From positions 2,170,001-2,234,000 of the forward strand of contig NZ_NETK01000001.1 in assembly GCF_002343915.1 (NCBI RefSeq): a stretch of 64,000 nt of DNA. Direction: 5' to 3'. This DNA is from Nannocystis exedens. Lineage in GTDB: Bacteria; Myxococcota_A; Polyangia; Nannocystales; Nannocystaceae. This document shows positions 1 to 9,199 of the stretch, one piece after another; within the stretch, counting starts at the first letter, position 1; every line of letters begins with the position of its first letter. Below the pieces are notes generated by a model that saw only the letters and a list, made by a program, of their open reading frames with translations, did no database searches and was not told the DNA's origin. The translations under genes and the position numbers were made by a program.

Positions 1-258
1 TGCGCGACCTGCCACGGCGACGGCGCGAGCGACGGCTCGTTCGCGATGCCGAGCCCGCAGCTGCCCCTGATCCCCGCGACCGAGGAGGAGTTCCTCGAGT
101 ACCTCGAAGACCCGGAGCACTTGCGGTGGAGCGAATTCATGGGCGAGCGGGTCTGGCCCGAGATGGCCGAGCTGCTCGAGGTGCCGGTCTACGACCCGAA
201 GACCGCCCCCGACGGCTTCTCGTGCACCCACTGTCACATGGTCGAGGGGCAGCTCTGA
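1..258 (+). CDS. C-type cytochrome-like protein, C-terminal fragment
   Basis: Only the last 85 residues are in the window; the frame is open from base 1 and the start lies upstream. Two CxxCH haem-attachment motifs are visible: CATCH at the very start of the fragment and CTHCH at bases 223-237, eight residues before the end. The spacing of about 70 residues between them, with an acidic and aromatic stretch in between, fits a small multihaem or dihaem electron-transfer protein that would be matured in the periplasm. No membrane segment is seen in this part. The family cannot be named more closely because the N-terminus is missing. It is followed by 186 bases without a convincing gene. Confidence 0.6.
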   Translation, partial: CATCHGDGASDGSFAMPSPQLPLIPATEEEFLEYLEDPEHLRWSEFMGERVWPEMAELLEVPVYDPKTAPDGFSCTHCHMVEGQL

Positions 259-444
259 CCCCCTTTGTGAAGCCGCAGGGCGCGAGCGTCAGCACCGCTG
301 AGGTTCCGCGTGTCGCGGTACGCGAGCGCCGGCGGGCCTCTTCTCGCGAATGTGACGACGACCACCGGCCCGGCGTGATCGGCGGCCGCTGGCCCTCCGG
401 CCGCGCTTGTGCATCGGCGCCGGGGTGGTACCGATCGGAAGGCG

Positions 445-1996
445 ATGTCGGAGCATGCAGCGGTTCGGGTGCGCGCCATGACGCGCGTGATGAGCGGTTT
501 GTGGCTGGCGCTATGCGCAGCCTGTACCCGCGAGCCGCTCCCCGACGACGAGCCCGCGGCCTCCGGCGCAGCCACTTCCCAGACCCTCGACGAATCGCCG
601 TCCGACGCCCCGAATGGCGGCACCACCGAGGCCGGCGCCCCCACGCCTGATCCTGGCGATACCACCGATCTCTCCGCCGGCTCCACCGCCAGCGGCGACG
701 TCGACCACGCGACCTCCGGCGGCTCGTCCGGCACCACCTCCGGGGAGCCGGACGGCGATGGCAGCACCATCGATGCGCCCGACGAGCCCGGGCCGCTCAC
801 CCCGGGTCCCGATCCGCCGCTGCCGCTCGATCCGCTGTGCGGCGACGGCACCCTCGATCCCGGCGAGGCCTGCGACGACGGCAACCACGCCCCCGCGGAC
901 GGCTGTTTGCCCGATTGCAGCGAGGGCATGGGGACCATGCTGCCGCCCGTGTGGAAGCAAGAGCCGCCCTCGTGGGCCAGCCAGCTCGTGATCCTCGACG
1001 GCGCTGCTCGGCGCCGCGAGCGACGCCTTCGTCCTCGGCGGCCAGACGTACGAGGGACCGCCGCAGCTCGAGCTGAGGCCGATGCTCCCGGACGGGCCGA
1101 CGCCGTGGTCGCACGTCGACCTCGCGAACCGGCGCCTCGTCGCGCTCGAGCTGGCGGGCAACGGCGACATCCTCGTCGGCGGCGTCGAGTACGAGCCGGT
1201 CCCGGACGAGCCGCCGAAGCTCTGGCTCGCTCGTCTGGCTCCGACCGGCTCCGTGGTGTGGTCCTCGACGTATGCCTCGGACCTCGACGATCACGACGTG
1301 TCGTCGATCCAGCTCGCCTCCACGCCCGGCGGCGACATCGTCGCGGTGCGTCCCGCCCATTTGCGGGCCGTCGACGCCGCGGGCGAGACGCTGTGGCTCC
1401 GCGCCGCGCCCGAGGGCGACGCGTGGTCCGTCGACTATCGCGACGTCGCCGTCGACGCGCAGGGGCGAATCTTTATCGGCGGGGATCGCGGGCACGGCGA
1501 TGCGGCGAGCCGTGCCGTCTACCTCGAAGCGCTCGCGCCCGACGGCGCGCTGCTGTGGCAGACCTCGCTGAAATCGCCGGCGTACGGCGCGACCTCGGCC
1601 CCGAGCCTCATGGTCGACCCCGCCGGGTCCGTCCTGGTCGCCATGCAGCTCTCGGACAGCCCCGACGAGACGGGCGGCGGAGCGGTGGCGGCCTACGACG
1701 CCGCCGGCGCGCTCCAGTGGTGGCGCAGCAGCCCGGGCACCACCCGCGCGATCCCCGGAGCGTTCGTGCCCGCGCCGAACGGCGGCTTCTTCGTCGACTG
1801 GGACTTCATGGGCGACGACTCCGGCAGCTCGTCGGTCGCCCGCTACGACGCGGAAGGCGCCCGTCTTTACGAGCTCGACCAGGTCGAGGGCTGGGTCCTG
1901 GACTTCCGCGCCGGCCCGGACGGCCGGTTTTACAGCCTCGAGACCAGCGAGTGGGAGGACGACGAGGGGCGCTACGTCGTCCCGCACCTGCCGTGA
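445..1996 (+). pseudogene. Cys-rich repeat (DUF4215-type) lipoprotein, frameshifted
   Basis: The gene begins in frame 1 with a lipoprotein signal (hydrophobic stretch ending LCAAC; starts possible at ATG 445, 478 or 490), a Thr/Ser/Gly/Asp-rich linker of about 100 residues, and a myxobacterial Cys-rich repeat (CGDGTLDPGEACDDGN followed by DGC and DC). Near base 1000 the sensible protein stops in this frame and resumes one frame over (about 1001 onward, ALLGAASDAF...), running to the TGA at 1994-1996. The second part has repeated hydrophobic and Gly/Asp blades of the kind found in secreted beta-propeller proteins. Joined together it would be a surface lipoprotein of about 510 residues. The shift is either a genuine inactivating indel or a sequencing error in the GC-rich stretch 995-1010. 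The ligand is unknown. Confidence 0.6.
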
Positions 1997-2149
1997 TCGC
2001 GGCCTGGCCTTCCGCACCGCGGCGACCTCGAAAGCTCGGTCACCGAGCTCGGCCGCCGCCGACTGTCCGCGGTGAAAATGAAACGATACGAGCCGGTGGC
2101 CCGCGGGGGCGACCGGCTCGTGGTCGGGGTCATGAGGGGCTCGAGGCAA

Positions 2150-3394
2150 TCACATCAGCTGGCGGCGCGCGAACTCCGAGCGGAGCTTGCGCAGCGCCTG
2201 CTCCTGCAGCTGACGGATGCGCTCGCGCGACAGCGAGTAGTTGGCGCCGATCTCCTTGAGGGTGAGCTCGGGCTCGCCGTCCATGCCGACGCGCTTGCGG
2301 AGGATGTCGGCCTCCATCGGCGACAGCTTCTCGAACACCTCGAGCAGCGCGTCCTGCAGCAGCGCCGAGTCCATCAGCTCGTACGGCGCGGCCTGGCTGG
2401 AATCGACGAGGGTGTCGGCGAGGGTGCTCTCGCCGTCGCGGGTGGCCGGCAGCGACAGGCTCAGCGGCTGGTCGATCAGCGACCAGCTCATCCGCTGGAT
2501 CCGCTCCATGCTGATGCCGGTGGCCGACGACAGCTCCTCGTCGGTCGGGGTGCGGCCGTACATCACCTCGTACTCGCGGCGGGCGCGGTTGACCTTCTTG
2601 CAGGCGTCGATCATGTGCAGCGGCAGGCGGACGCTGCGGTCGGTGTCGACGATCGCGCGGGTGATGGCGTAGCGGATCCACCAGGCGGCGTAGGTGGCGA
2701 AGCGGCAGCCGCGGGAGGGGTCGAAGCGATCGACGGCCTTCATCAGGCCGATGTTGCCGTCCTGGATGAGGTCCTGCAGCGGGATCGCGCTGCGGGCGAA
2801 GCGGCGGGCGATGGCGACGACGAGGCGCAGGTTGCTGCGCACGAACGCGTTCTTGGCCAGCATCACCGCGTTGTGGGCCTTGCGGGCGGCGGTGACGTAG
2901 CGGACGAAGGGGGCGCTGTCGCGGTAGGGCGGCTTGACCTTCATGTTGGTGGCGACGTTGCGGTCGCCCTCGAGGCCGCTGAGGTCGGCGAGGATCGAGT
3001 CGGCGACGACGCTGTCGACGTCGGCGAACACCAGGCGCTCGATCAGGGCGTTGCGCGCGGCGTTGAAGGCCTCCTCGTGGCTCTTCAGCACGCGGTCGCG
3101 GAGCGCCCGCGAGGTCTTCTCGACCGCCTCGAGCAGGGCCGGCGGGACCGCCTCGGCCGACAGGCGCTCGGCGATCAGGGCGCAGATCGCCGACACGAAC
3201 GGCGGGTAGCTCAGGAAGGCGACCCACATCGCCTTGCGCAGCTCGACCAGGCGCGTGGCCGCAGCCATCTCCTCGTCCTTCCCCATCACCGTGACATCGG
3301 CCAGCTCGCGGAAGTACCGCGCGGTCGTCGCACCACCCATCGGCGCCGCAGTGAAGGTGCAATCATTCCCGGAGTTGGTGATTCGATTGAGCAT
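2150..3394 (-). CDS. Sigma-70 family RNA polymerase sigma factor
   Basis: The 414-residue protein has regions 2 to 4 of a primary-like (group 1/2) sigma factor. Region 2 is seen in NLRLVVAIARRFA, DLIQDGNIGLMKAVDRFDP and FATYAAWWIRYAITRAI; region 3 in RLPLHMIDACKKVNRAR; region 4.2 in LTLKEIGANYSLSRERIRQLQEQALRKLR, the helix-turn-helix for the -35 element. The roughly 150 residues before region 2 do not look like classical region 1.1. ATG 3394 is preferred because GAGGGG (complement of 3401-3406) sits six bases upstream; an in-frame TTG at 3430 is possible. It would direct RNA polymerase to a subset of promoters. The AT-rich DNA upstream (3420-3640) probably holds its own promoter. No anti-sigma gene adjoins it. 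Confidence 0.9.
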   Translation of the reverse strand: MLNRITNSGNDCTFTAAPMGGATTARYFRELADVTVMGKDEEMAAATRLVELRKAMWVAFLSYPPFVSAICALIAERLSAEAVPPALLEAVEKTSRALRDRVLKSHEEAFNAARNALIERLVFADVDSVVADSILADLSGLEGDRNVATNMKVKPPYRDSAPFVRYVTAARKAHNAVMLAKNAFVRSNLRLVVAIARRFARSAIPLQDLIQDGNIGLMKAVDRFDPSRGCRFATYAAWWIRYAITRAIVDTDRSVRLPLHMIDACKKVNRARREYEVMYGRTPTDEELSSATGISMERIQRMSWSLIDQPLSLSLPATRDGESTLADTLVDSSQAAPYELMDSALLQDALLEVFEKLSPMEADILRKRVGMDGEPELTLKEIGANYSLSRERIRQLQEQALRKLRSEFARRQLM

Positions 3395-4708
3395 TGTGGA
3401 CCCCTCGTCTGACCTCCAATAGATTCGCAATGATCAGATAAAGAGGACGTAAAGAAGTGGGCTCATCCGCATCAAAATCCCGTAAAGAACAGCGTTAACT
3501 GCGGCATATGCGCGGTTTTTCTTCGACTTTACTCGACTTTGTCCGACTGAGACCGCGTTTCGTGGCGACCAAAAATAGGGCTAAAACCGAAATCGACATC
3601 AGGTAAAATACTAAAAACAATCTGTAAATGCATCGACATGCATGCCGAAGCGACGGAGCGCTCGCGGAGGCGAGCTGCGAGTCGATACATTCTCAACATC
3701 ATCGCGCTCTGCCCGCCGCCGGCGCCGTCACCACGGCGCTCCGCCGTGACGCCGATCTCGACGCGACCGACGCCGGGTCCGTGGCTCCGTGGGTGCACCG
3801 GCTGCACGTGCACGTCGGGCGTCGGCTGCGACGCAGCCCTCGTCTGCGAGCTCCACGTCCGCGTCGAGGCTTCGCCACGGCACGCCCGCCTCGAGCGCGA
3901 GGCCGGCCGCCTTCGCTCGCTCGGCGCGGCGCACTTCTCGAGACGGCGCCGCAGGCCCGCGGGTCGGCTCGTCGGCCAGCATCTCCACGGCTGCGATCGC
4001 CACGGGCATGCACGCCCGCGGCGGCGGCTCCACGTGCGCTCGCCCTGAGGGCACTCGACCTCGTTCGACGGCGACGCTCTCGCGGCAGCAGAGCGCTCGC
4101 GTGCGGGAGGGCACCTCTGGGCGCCCGCGAGGCGCCCGTGGGCGCCCCTGGGCCCGGGACACGGGCCGGCCGGGTCGAGCCGAGATGGAAGGGTGACATC
4201 GATTCACGTCGCCATGTCGACGCTGCCATCCCGAGGGCCGACTGAACGCGGCCGCAGATCGATCCGCGCGCAGCCAGCCCTTCGAAGCGCCGGCCCGGGA
4301 GGACAATGACGTCCCCGAAACGTCGAAACCCCGAAAGACGCTGCGTGCGCCGCTGAGGGGCCCCGGCCGCGCCTGCGCCGGCGCAGGTGCCCGATTCGAC
4401 GCGGCAGCGCGAATGTGAAGACGGCCGGTCGTCCGGCATGTCCGGCTCACGGCTGTCAGGGGGCGGCACCCGGCGGCGACGATGTTCCTGGACCCCCACC
4501 AATGCGCGAGTGAAATGCTCACAAGGCGCCCATGGGCGCCCACGGGCGCCCGAACGGCCACGACGACGCAAAGCCCGGGTTGACGCCTTGCGCCCGTGCT
4601 CGGTAGGTTCTTCGCATGTCGATCACCACGGTCTTGGCGAGCCGGGGCGTCCGAACCGCGAGCGATATGCGGTCACGCTCTCCTCGCAACCGGGAAGGCG
4701 GAGATAAC
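3395..4708. other. Long non-coding stretch with AT-rich island and phased GGCGCCC arrays
   Basis: No frame here gives convincing protein. Bases 3420-3640 are strikingly AT-rich for this genome and hold direct repeats of TCGACTTT ten bases apart (3523-3530, 3533-3540) and an ATGCAT-CGAC-ATGCAT inverted repeat near 3627-3642. Further on, two arrays of GGCGCCC repeated about every 10 bases occur at 4120-4147 and 4525-4552, the second about 160 bases before the next gene. A frame on the minus strand from about 4009 down to 3728 keeps G/C third positions for about 50 codons and then loses them; it could be a decayed gene remnant. Confidence 0.5.
4525..4552. repeat. Three GGCGCC copies at exact 10-bp spacing
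   Basis: GGCGCC occurs at 4525, 4535 and 4545, each followed by CnnG, so the hexamers fall on one face of the helix. A similar array lies at 4120-4147 with spacings of 11 and 10. The position upstream of the ADYC lipoprotein gene suggests cooperative protein binding, but no known regulator site is recognised. Confidence 0.5.
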
Positions 4709-5677
4709 ATGTACAAGAGGACATATCACTGCGTCATCGCCGCGGCGCTCGCCTTCGCCGCGGCTTGCGACCAGGGCGAGCCGGCGGACGCCGCCGACGA
4801 CGAGGTCGCGCTGCGGCCGTACGCGTGCCCGACCTGGAAGTGCGGCTTCAACTCGGCCGAGGTCAACGGCAGATCGATCCGCGAGCTCAACCTCGACGGC
4901 GCCGCCAACGGCGACGGCGTGCGGATCGTCGGCTTTTTGGCGCCCGCCGGGCTGCTCGGCAACTATCGCCTCGAGGTCGAGCACGACGCCCTCGTCGCCC
5001 GCAACCCGAGCGGTCAGACCCTGCGCGGCGCGCAGCTGATCGGGGCGACGATCCTGGTCCAGGGGCCGGGTCTCCTGTCGTTGCCCGTGCCGATCACGGT
5101 GCTCGGCTACCAGGAGATCGACTCGTGGGCCGAGGGCGCGCCGAAGGTGCCGACCTACGCGCTGCTCTACCCCGATCTGGCGGCGCTGCTCGGCCTGCGC
5201 AACGTCTGCAGCGGGAACCTGCTCGACACCCTCGCCAGCGCGGCGACGGTGATCGGCGGCGAGACCTACGACCTCGACGACAAGACGGTGAACCCCGGCC
5301 GCTCGCGCTGGCTGACGATCGCCTGCGCCGGCTCGGCCGCCGCGAAGATGCGCCTGCTCGGCTACGGCCCGCAGTCGAGCGCGACCACCCCGGCGCAGCG
5401 GCAGGCGACGCTCAAGATGGTGACCGCCGACTACTGCGGCGGCGGCGAGAGCTACACGCAGAACGGCACCGAGGTCCACTGGGCCAACGCCGAGGGCACG
5501 GTCGCGCCCGAAACGTTCGCCGAGCTCGGCGAGCTCGAGGCGGTGTGGACCGAGGACGGCGCGCTGTGCCTCGGCAGCCCGCGGATCGCCGGCACCCTCG
5601 TCGACTGCGGCCTGCCGAGCTGCGCCGGCCTGTCGCTCGACGAGGGCGAGTGGGTCACCTACGCCGCGGAGCCTTGA
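4709..5677 (+). CDS. ADYC-motif lipoprotein
   Basis: This 322-residue protein has a short basic N-terminus, a hydrophobic segment and a lipobox (AFAAAC) giving a lipidated Cys at residue 19, so it should be anchored in the envelope. The C-terminal third contains VTADYCGGGESYT and a following tryptophan motif, the signature of the ADYC domain found in many copies in Nannocystis-type myxobacteria; its molecular function is not known to me. Several Cys pairs (CPTWKCGF near the N-terminus, CGLPSC near the end) suggest disulfides. ATG 4709 is chosen over 4616 because it directly precedes the signal peptide and has AAGGCGGAG about six bases upstream. Confidence 0.75.
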   Translation: MYKRTYHCVIAAALAFAAACDQGEPADAADDEVALRPYACPTWKCGFNSAEVNGRSIRELNLDGAANGDGVRIVGFLAPAGLLGNYRLEVEHDALVARNPSGQTLRGAQLIGATILVQGPGLLSLPVPITVLGYQEIDSWAEGAPKVPTYALLYPDLAALLGLRNVCSGNLLDTLASAATVIGGETYDLDDKTVNPGRSRWLTIACAGSAAAKMRLLGYGPQSSATTPAQRQATLKMVTADYCGGGESYTQNGTEVHWANAEGTVAPETFAELGELEAVWTEDGALCLGSPRIAGTLVDCGLPSCAGLSLDEGEWVTYAAEP

Positions 5678-6127
5678 GCGCGCGAGCAAGCTCGTCGCGC
5701 GTCGTCGACGGTGGCCGACCGAGCACGAGGGCGCCTCGTGCCCCGGGCACGCCGGCCGCGACGACGTAGACGAAGGCGGGCGGTGCTCGCAATGGCGGCA
5801 GTGACGACGAAGTCTCCACCCACGATGTCCCGATGATCGCCGGATCCCCGCGACCTCGCAGCAATTGCCCCGGAACGCTCCTGCCTCGGCATCGCATGCG
5901 AACAGGCAGGGAGAGAGCGGGGTGAAGAGTTGCGCCCTCCTCGCACCTGACGCAGCCGCGCGGCTATCGCCATGCGCGTTGGAGAGCGCGCGCGCTGGAA
6001 CACGTTACTCGCCAGCGCGCAGAGCGCTCCCACCTGCTCGCACCGAGCGCCGCGCCGGACCGGCCCACGAGGGCCCTTCGGCCCTCACGTTGTTGCAACT
6101 GGACAAAAATGTCGGTAGTTTCGCCGA
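5678..6127. other. 450-base stretch without a convincing gene
   Basis: No gene with good support is seen. A minus-strand frame at 5655-5897 has a protein-like patch (FVYVVAAGVPGARGALVLGRP) but overlaps the preceding gene, has no ribosome binding site and resembles no family I know. The stretch just before 6128 holds a less GC-rich patch (GTTGTTGCAACTGG at about 6090) that may belong to the promoter of the PAS-STAS gene. Confidence 0.4.
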
Positions 6128-7066
6128 ATGTCGTCTCACGACGGTCCCTCCGATCGCGCTGGCGAGTCCTCCACGGACGCATTGCGACAGCGGATCGCGG
6201 AGCTGGAGCGACAGGTCGTCGAGCAGCAACGTACGATCGAGGCGCTGCGCGAGGCGAACGCGTGGAACCTCGACGACCACGACGCGCAGCAATCGTTGCT
6301 CCGCCTCATCGATTGTAGCTCCGACTTCATCGGCATCGCCGACATGGAGGGCCACGCCCTCTACGTCAACGCGGCCGGGCGAGAGCTGGTCGGGCTCTCG
6401 AGCATGGAAGAGGCGAAGCGCACCCTCGTCCAGAGCTACTTCGATCCGGCGGATCTGCCTTATGTGCAGGAGACGATCCTGCCGATCGTCCTGCGCACCG
6501 GTCAATGGGCGGGTGAATTCCGCTTCCGTCACATCGGGACGGGAGCGACGATCCCTGTCCATTACAGCCTCTTCCTCGCCAAGAACGCGAAGAACGAGCC
6601 GATCGGGCTGGCCACGATCACGCGCGACCTGCGGTCGATGAAGCGCGCCGAAGAGGAGCGGCAGCGGCTGCAGGAGGAGATCATCCGGGTCCAGGCGACC
6701 ACGCTGGCCGAGCTGTCGACTCCGCTCATTCCGATCAGCGACCGCGTGGTGGTGATGCCGCTCATCGGCCAGGTCGACGAGACGCGGGCCAAGCAGGTGC
6801 TGGAGACCCTGCTGGACGGCATCAGCAAGCGGAGGGCCGCGATCGCCATCCTCGACGTGACCGGGGTGTCGATGGTCGACTCGGCGGTGGCGAACGGGCT
6901 CGTCCAGGCCGCGCGGGCGGTCCGCCTGCTCGGCGCCCAGGTCGTACTCACGGGCATCCGTCCCGAGGTCGCCGGGACCCTGGTGGGCCTGGGCCTGGGC
7001 CTCGACGGGCTGGTCGTGCGCGGCACGCTGCAGAGCGGCATCGCGTTCGCCATGGAGAGCGGCTGA
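6128..7066 (+). CDS. PAS-STAS regulator, RsbR-like stressosome protein
   Basis: The 312-residue protein starts with a coiled coil (about residues 15-45), followed by a PAS fold (about 55-175; SSDFIGIADMEGHALYVN), a helical linker, and a STAS domain (about 200-310). In the STAS domain, ILDVTGVSMVDSAVANGL and VVLTGIRPEVA carry the two threonines that RsbT-type kinases phosphorylate in RsbR proteins. It is therefore likely to sense a signal through the PAS domain and act in a partner-switching or stressosome complex in the cytoplasm. No RsbS, RsbT or RsbX gene is adjacent, so its partners must be encoded elsewhere. The stop lies 39 bases before the likely start of the next gene on the same strand. 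Confidence 0.85.
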   Translation: MSSHDGPSDRAGESSTDALRQRIAELERQVVEQQRTIEALREANAWNLDDHDAQQSLLRLIDCSSDFIGIADMEGHALYVNAAGRELVGLSSMEEAKRTLVQSYFDPADLPYVQETILPIVLRTGQWAGEFRFRHIGTGATIPVHYSLFLAKNAKNEPIGLATITRDLRSMKRAEEERQRLQEEIIRVQATTLAELSTPLIPISDRVVVMPLIGQVDETRAKQVLETLLDGISKRRAAIAILDVTGVSMVDSAVANGLVQAARAVRLLGAQVVLTGIRPEVAGTLVGLGLGLDGLVVRGTLQSGIAFAMESG

Positions 7067-7105
7067 CTGGGCGCCGCCGAGGTGGCATCCTCGGCGCCTG
7101 CCTGC

Positions 7106-8941
7106 ATGAGCCGCAACTTCCACAACCTGCACGTCCATGCCCCGACCGAGCGGCAGCGCGAGCGCGTCGTCCGGGCGGTGCTCGCGTACGCGAAGAAAAC
7201 CGGCTACGAACGGGTCGCGCGCACCCGCGGTGCCGACCGGGTGATCCGCCTCGGCGGCCGCGCGCCGTGGCTGACGATCGAGGACGACGGCCACGAGGCC
7301 GGGGCGCTCGCCGACGCGGTGTCGACGGCGACGAAGCTGCCGGTGCTCGAGGCCTACTGCGAGGCGAGCGCGATCGTGTGGCTCGGCCTCCTCGCCGAGG
7401 GCAAGCGCGCCGGCGGATGGGGGTCCGGCGCCCGGCGGGGCCCCGCAAAGCGGCTGGTGGCGCCGCTGCTGGCCAAGGGCACGCCGGCCGAGCTGACGAA
7501 GGCGTTCGCGGACGGGCTGATCCAGATCTTCCCCGAGACGGCGCTGGAGGTCGCGGCCCAGCGCTTCGGCCTGCCCGTCGCGCAGATGTTCGGCGACCGG
7601 GCGCTGCGCGGCACGACCCTCGCGCTGCGCCGCAAGCAGCCGGTCTGGACGCCGCAGTACCGCGAGGGCGCGCCGGCGTTCGCGATCGGCTGGGGCAGCA
7701 ATCGCGGCTGGGGGTGCCGGCACCTCGTCTTCGTGGGCCAGACCTGCGAGCACCGCGTGCAGATCGGCTCGGTCGGCGGGCCCGGACGCGGCCTGTCGAT
7801 CCGCCTGACCGGCAGCGCCGTCGAGCAGGGCTTCGTCGAGGTCGTGTCCTGCTCGCACGAGGCGCTGAAGCTCGTCCCCGCGGGCCCGCACACCTGGGTC
7901 GACGCGAGGGCGGCGATCCCGGCGGGGCTCGTCGAAGCCCCCGACATGTTCGCCATGGGTCGCCGCGAGGCCAGCAAGGCGCGGGAGATCGAGCGCAGGT
8001 CGGAAGGGTGGCTCGCCGTCGTCTATCGGACGCTCAAGGAAGGCGAGTGCGAGCTGGTCGCGGAGGTCACGAGCGGCGCCTCGCGGTCGACCGGCGAGCT
8101 CGAATTGATGGTGATGTGGCAGCCGTGGCGGCCGAGCGCGACGCGCGAGCACGTCGACACGCACACCCTGTTCTTGATGCACCGCCGCGAGCACGTCAGC
8201 GCGCACGTCACCCTGCGCGGGTCGCTCGCGGAGGCGTGGGCGTGGGCCCGGCCGCACGTCGAGGCGTGGAGCGCCGCGCACGAGGACGAGTTTCTGCGCG
8301 TCCTGCGCGACGACGAGGTCGTGCTGCACGAGCGCACCGAGGGCAGCCGGCCGCCGTTCGACCGCGTCGCCGCCCTGTTCCCCGGCCCGACGACCCCGTT
8401 TCAGGTCAAGGGCGGCAGCTACCTGTTCGGCACCTTCGGCTACGCCCCGTGGCAGATGGACCCGCGCGACCGGCTCGTCGTCGAGCTCGTGCTCGCGGGT
8501 GCCGACCCCGAATGCGAGCACGCCGAGGACCTGCGCCGCCTCGAGGCGATCTGCGACGAGGCGATCCGCGCCGGCGTGTCGACCTCGGCGCTCGTCGAAA
8601 TGCACCGCTACCGCCCCGACGACAAGACGCGCTGGGAGCACATCACCGTCCGCGACGACGGGCCGCTCAAGTTGGCGGCCTGGCACGAGACCCACGTCCG
8701 CGGGGTCGACCGGCGGCTCTGGATGTCGGCCGACCACGCCGCGCGCCTCGATCGCGCCGCCCTGCCCGACTCCTTCACGGTGACCGAGCTCGGCGGCGGG
8801 ATCCGCCTGCAGATGAGCGACGATCGCCCGCGCCGCGAGCTCGAGCCGCTGGTCGCAGCGCTCGGCTCGCTCGTGCCGTCGACGCCCGAGGTCGAACGCT
8901 GGGTCGCCGAGCGCGCGGCCCCGCCGGCATCGACCGCGTAG
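7106..8941 (+). CDS. Hypothetical protein, 611 residues
   Basis: I do not recognise this protein. It is cytoplasmic by appearance (no signal peptide or membrane segment) and rich in Trp and in paired acidic and basic residues, with strong codon bias typical of a real gene. The N-terminus (NLHVHAPTERQRERVVRAVLAYA) resembles a small alpha-beta domain; the rest shows no catalytic motif that I can name. The start is uncertain between GTG 7082 and ATG 7106; neither has a clear ribosome binding site, and ATG is chosen. It follows the PAS-STAS gene closely and may be co-transcribed. A stem-loop lies 30 bases after its stop. Confidence 0.6.
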   Translation: MSRNFHNLHVHAPTERQRERVVRAVLAYAKKTGYERVARTRGADRVIRLGGRAPWLTIEDDGHEAGALADAVSTATKLPVLEAYCEASAIVWLGLLAEGKRAGGWGSGARRGPAKRLVAPLLAKGTPAELTKAFADGLIQIFPETALEVAAQRFGLPVAQMFGDRALRGTTLALRRKQPVWTPQYREGAPAFAIGWGSNRGWGCRHLVFVGQTCEHRVQIGSVGGPGRGLSIRLTGSAVEQGFVEVVSCSHEALKLVPAGPHTWVDARAAIPAGLVEAPDMFAMGRREASKAREIERRSEGWLAVVYRTLKEGECELVAEVTSGASRSTGELELMVMWQPWRPSATREHVDTHTLFLMHRREHVSAHVTLRGSLAEAWAWARPHVEAWSAAHEDEFLRVLRDDEVVLHERTEGSRPPFDRVAALFPGPTTPFQVKGGSYLFGTFGYAPWQMDPRDRLVVELVLAGADPECEHAEDLRRLEAICDEAIRAGVSTSALVEMHRYRPDDKTRWEHITVRDDGPLKLAAWHETHVRGVDRRLWMSADHAARLDRAALPDSFTVTELGGGIRLQMSDDRPRRELEPLVAALGSLVPSTPEVERWVAERAAPPASTA

Positions 8942-8970
8942 GCCCGGCGGCGTCGCGCGCTGCCGGGACA

Positions 8971-8988
8971 CCTGGCTGAAAGGCCAGG
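8971..8988 (+). terminator. Stem-loop after the 611-residue hypothetical gene
   Basis: CCTGGC pairs with GCCAGG over a six-base loop (TGAAAG), 30 bases after the stop codon. There is no T tract, as is usual at this GC content. The remaining 200 bases up to the next gene hold only the promoter described below. Confidence 0.4.
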
Positions 8989-9164
8989 AACGCGGCGGCC
9001 CGGAGCTCGCATCGATCACCGCCCCGTCGGCTCCCGGCGCGCCTCGACGTTGTCCTGCTCGCGGAGCGCCACGCGCGAGCCGCGGGCCCTCCGGCGTGCG
9101 GCACGAGGAGGAGCATGGGCTCCTGCCCCCCTGTTCTGCCCGCTTTGGCGGCCCATTCGGCTGC

Positions 9165-9199
9165 TTGACAACCCATAAGCATCGGCTTATAAGTCAGCC
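9165..9199 (+). promoter_or_regulatory. Sigma-70 promoter overlapped by a palindromic operator
   Basis: TTGACA at 9165-9170 and TATAAG at 9188-9193 are separated by exactly 17 bases, a near-consensus promoter. ATAAGC (9175-9180) and GCTTAT (9185-9190) form a perfect inverted repeat around ATCG that covers the spacer and part of the -10 element. This is where an ArsR/SdpR dimer would block polymerase. The predicted start of transcription falls at or next to A9200, the first base of the ATG. Confidence 0.75.

Noticed and set aside
3728..4009. Possible decayed gene on the minus strand
   Set aside because: Codon bias holds for only about 50 codons, no start signal, no known domain.
5655..5897. 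Possible 80-residue minus-strand gene
   Set aside because: Part of it looks protein-like, but it overlaps the ADYC gene, has no ribosome binding site and no recognisable family; kept only as a note in the intergenic entry.
6005..9019. A 1004-residue open frame antisense to the PAS-STAS gene and its neighbour
   Set aside because: Low-complexity Arg/Ala/Gly product with no motif; the plus-strand genes carry clear domains and codon bias.
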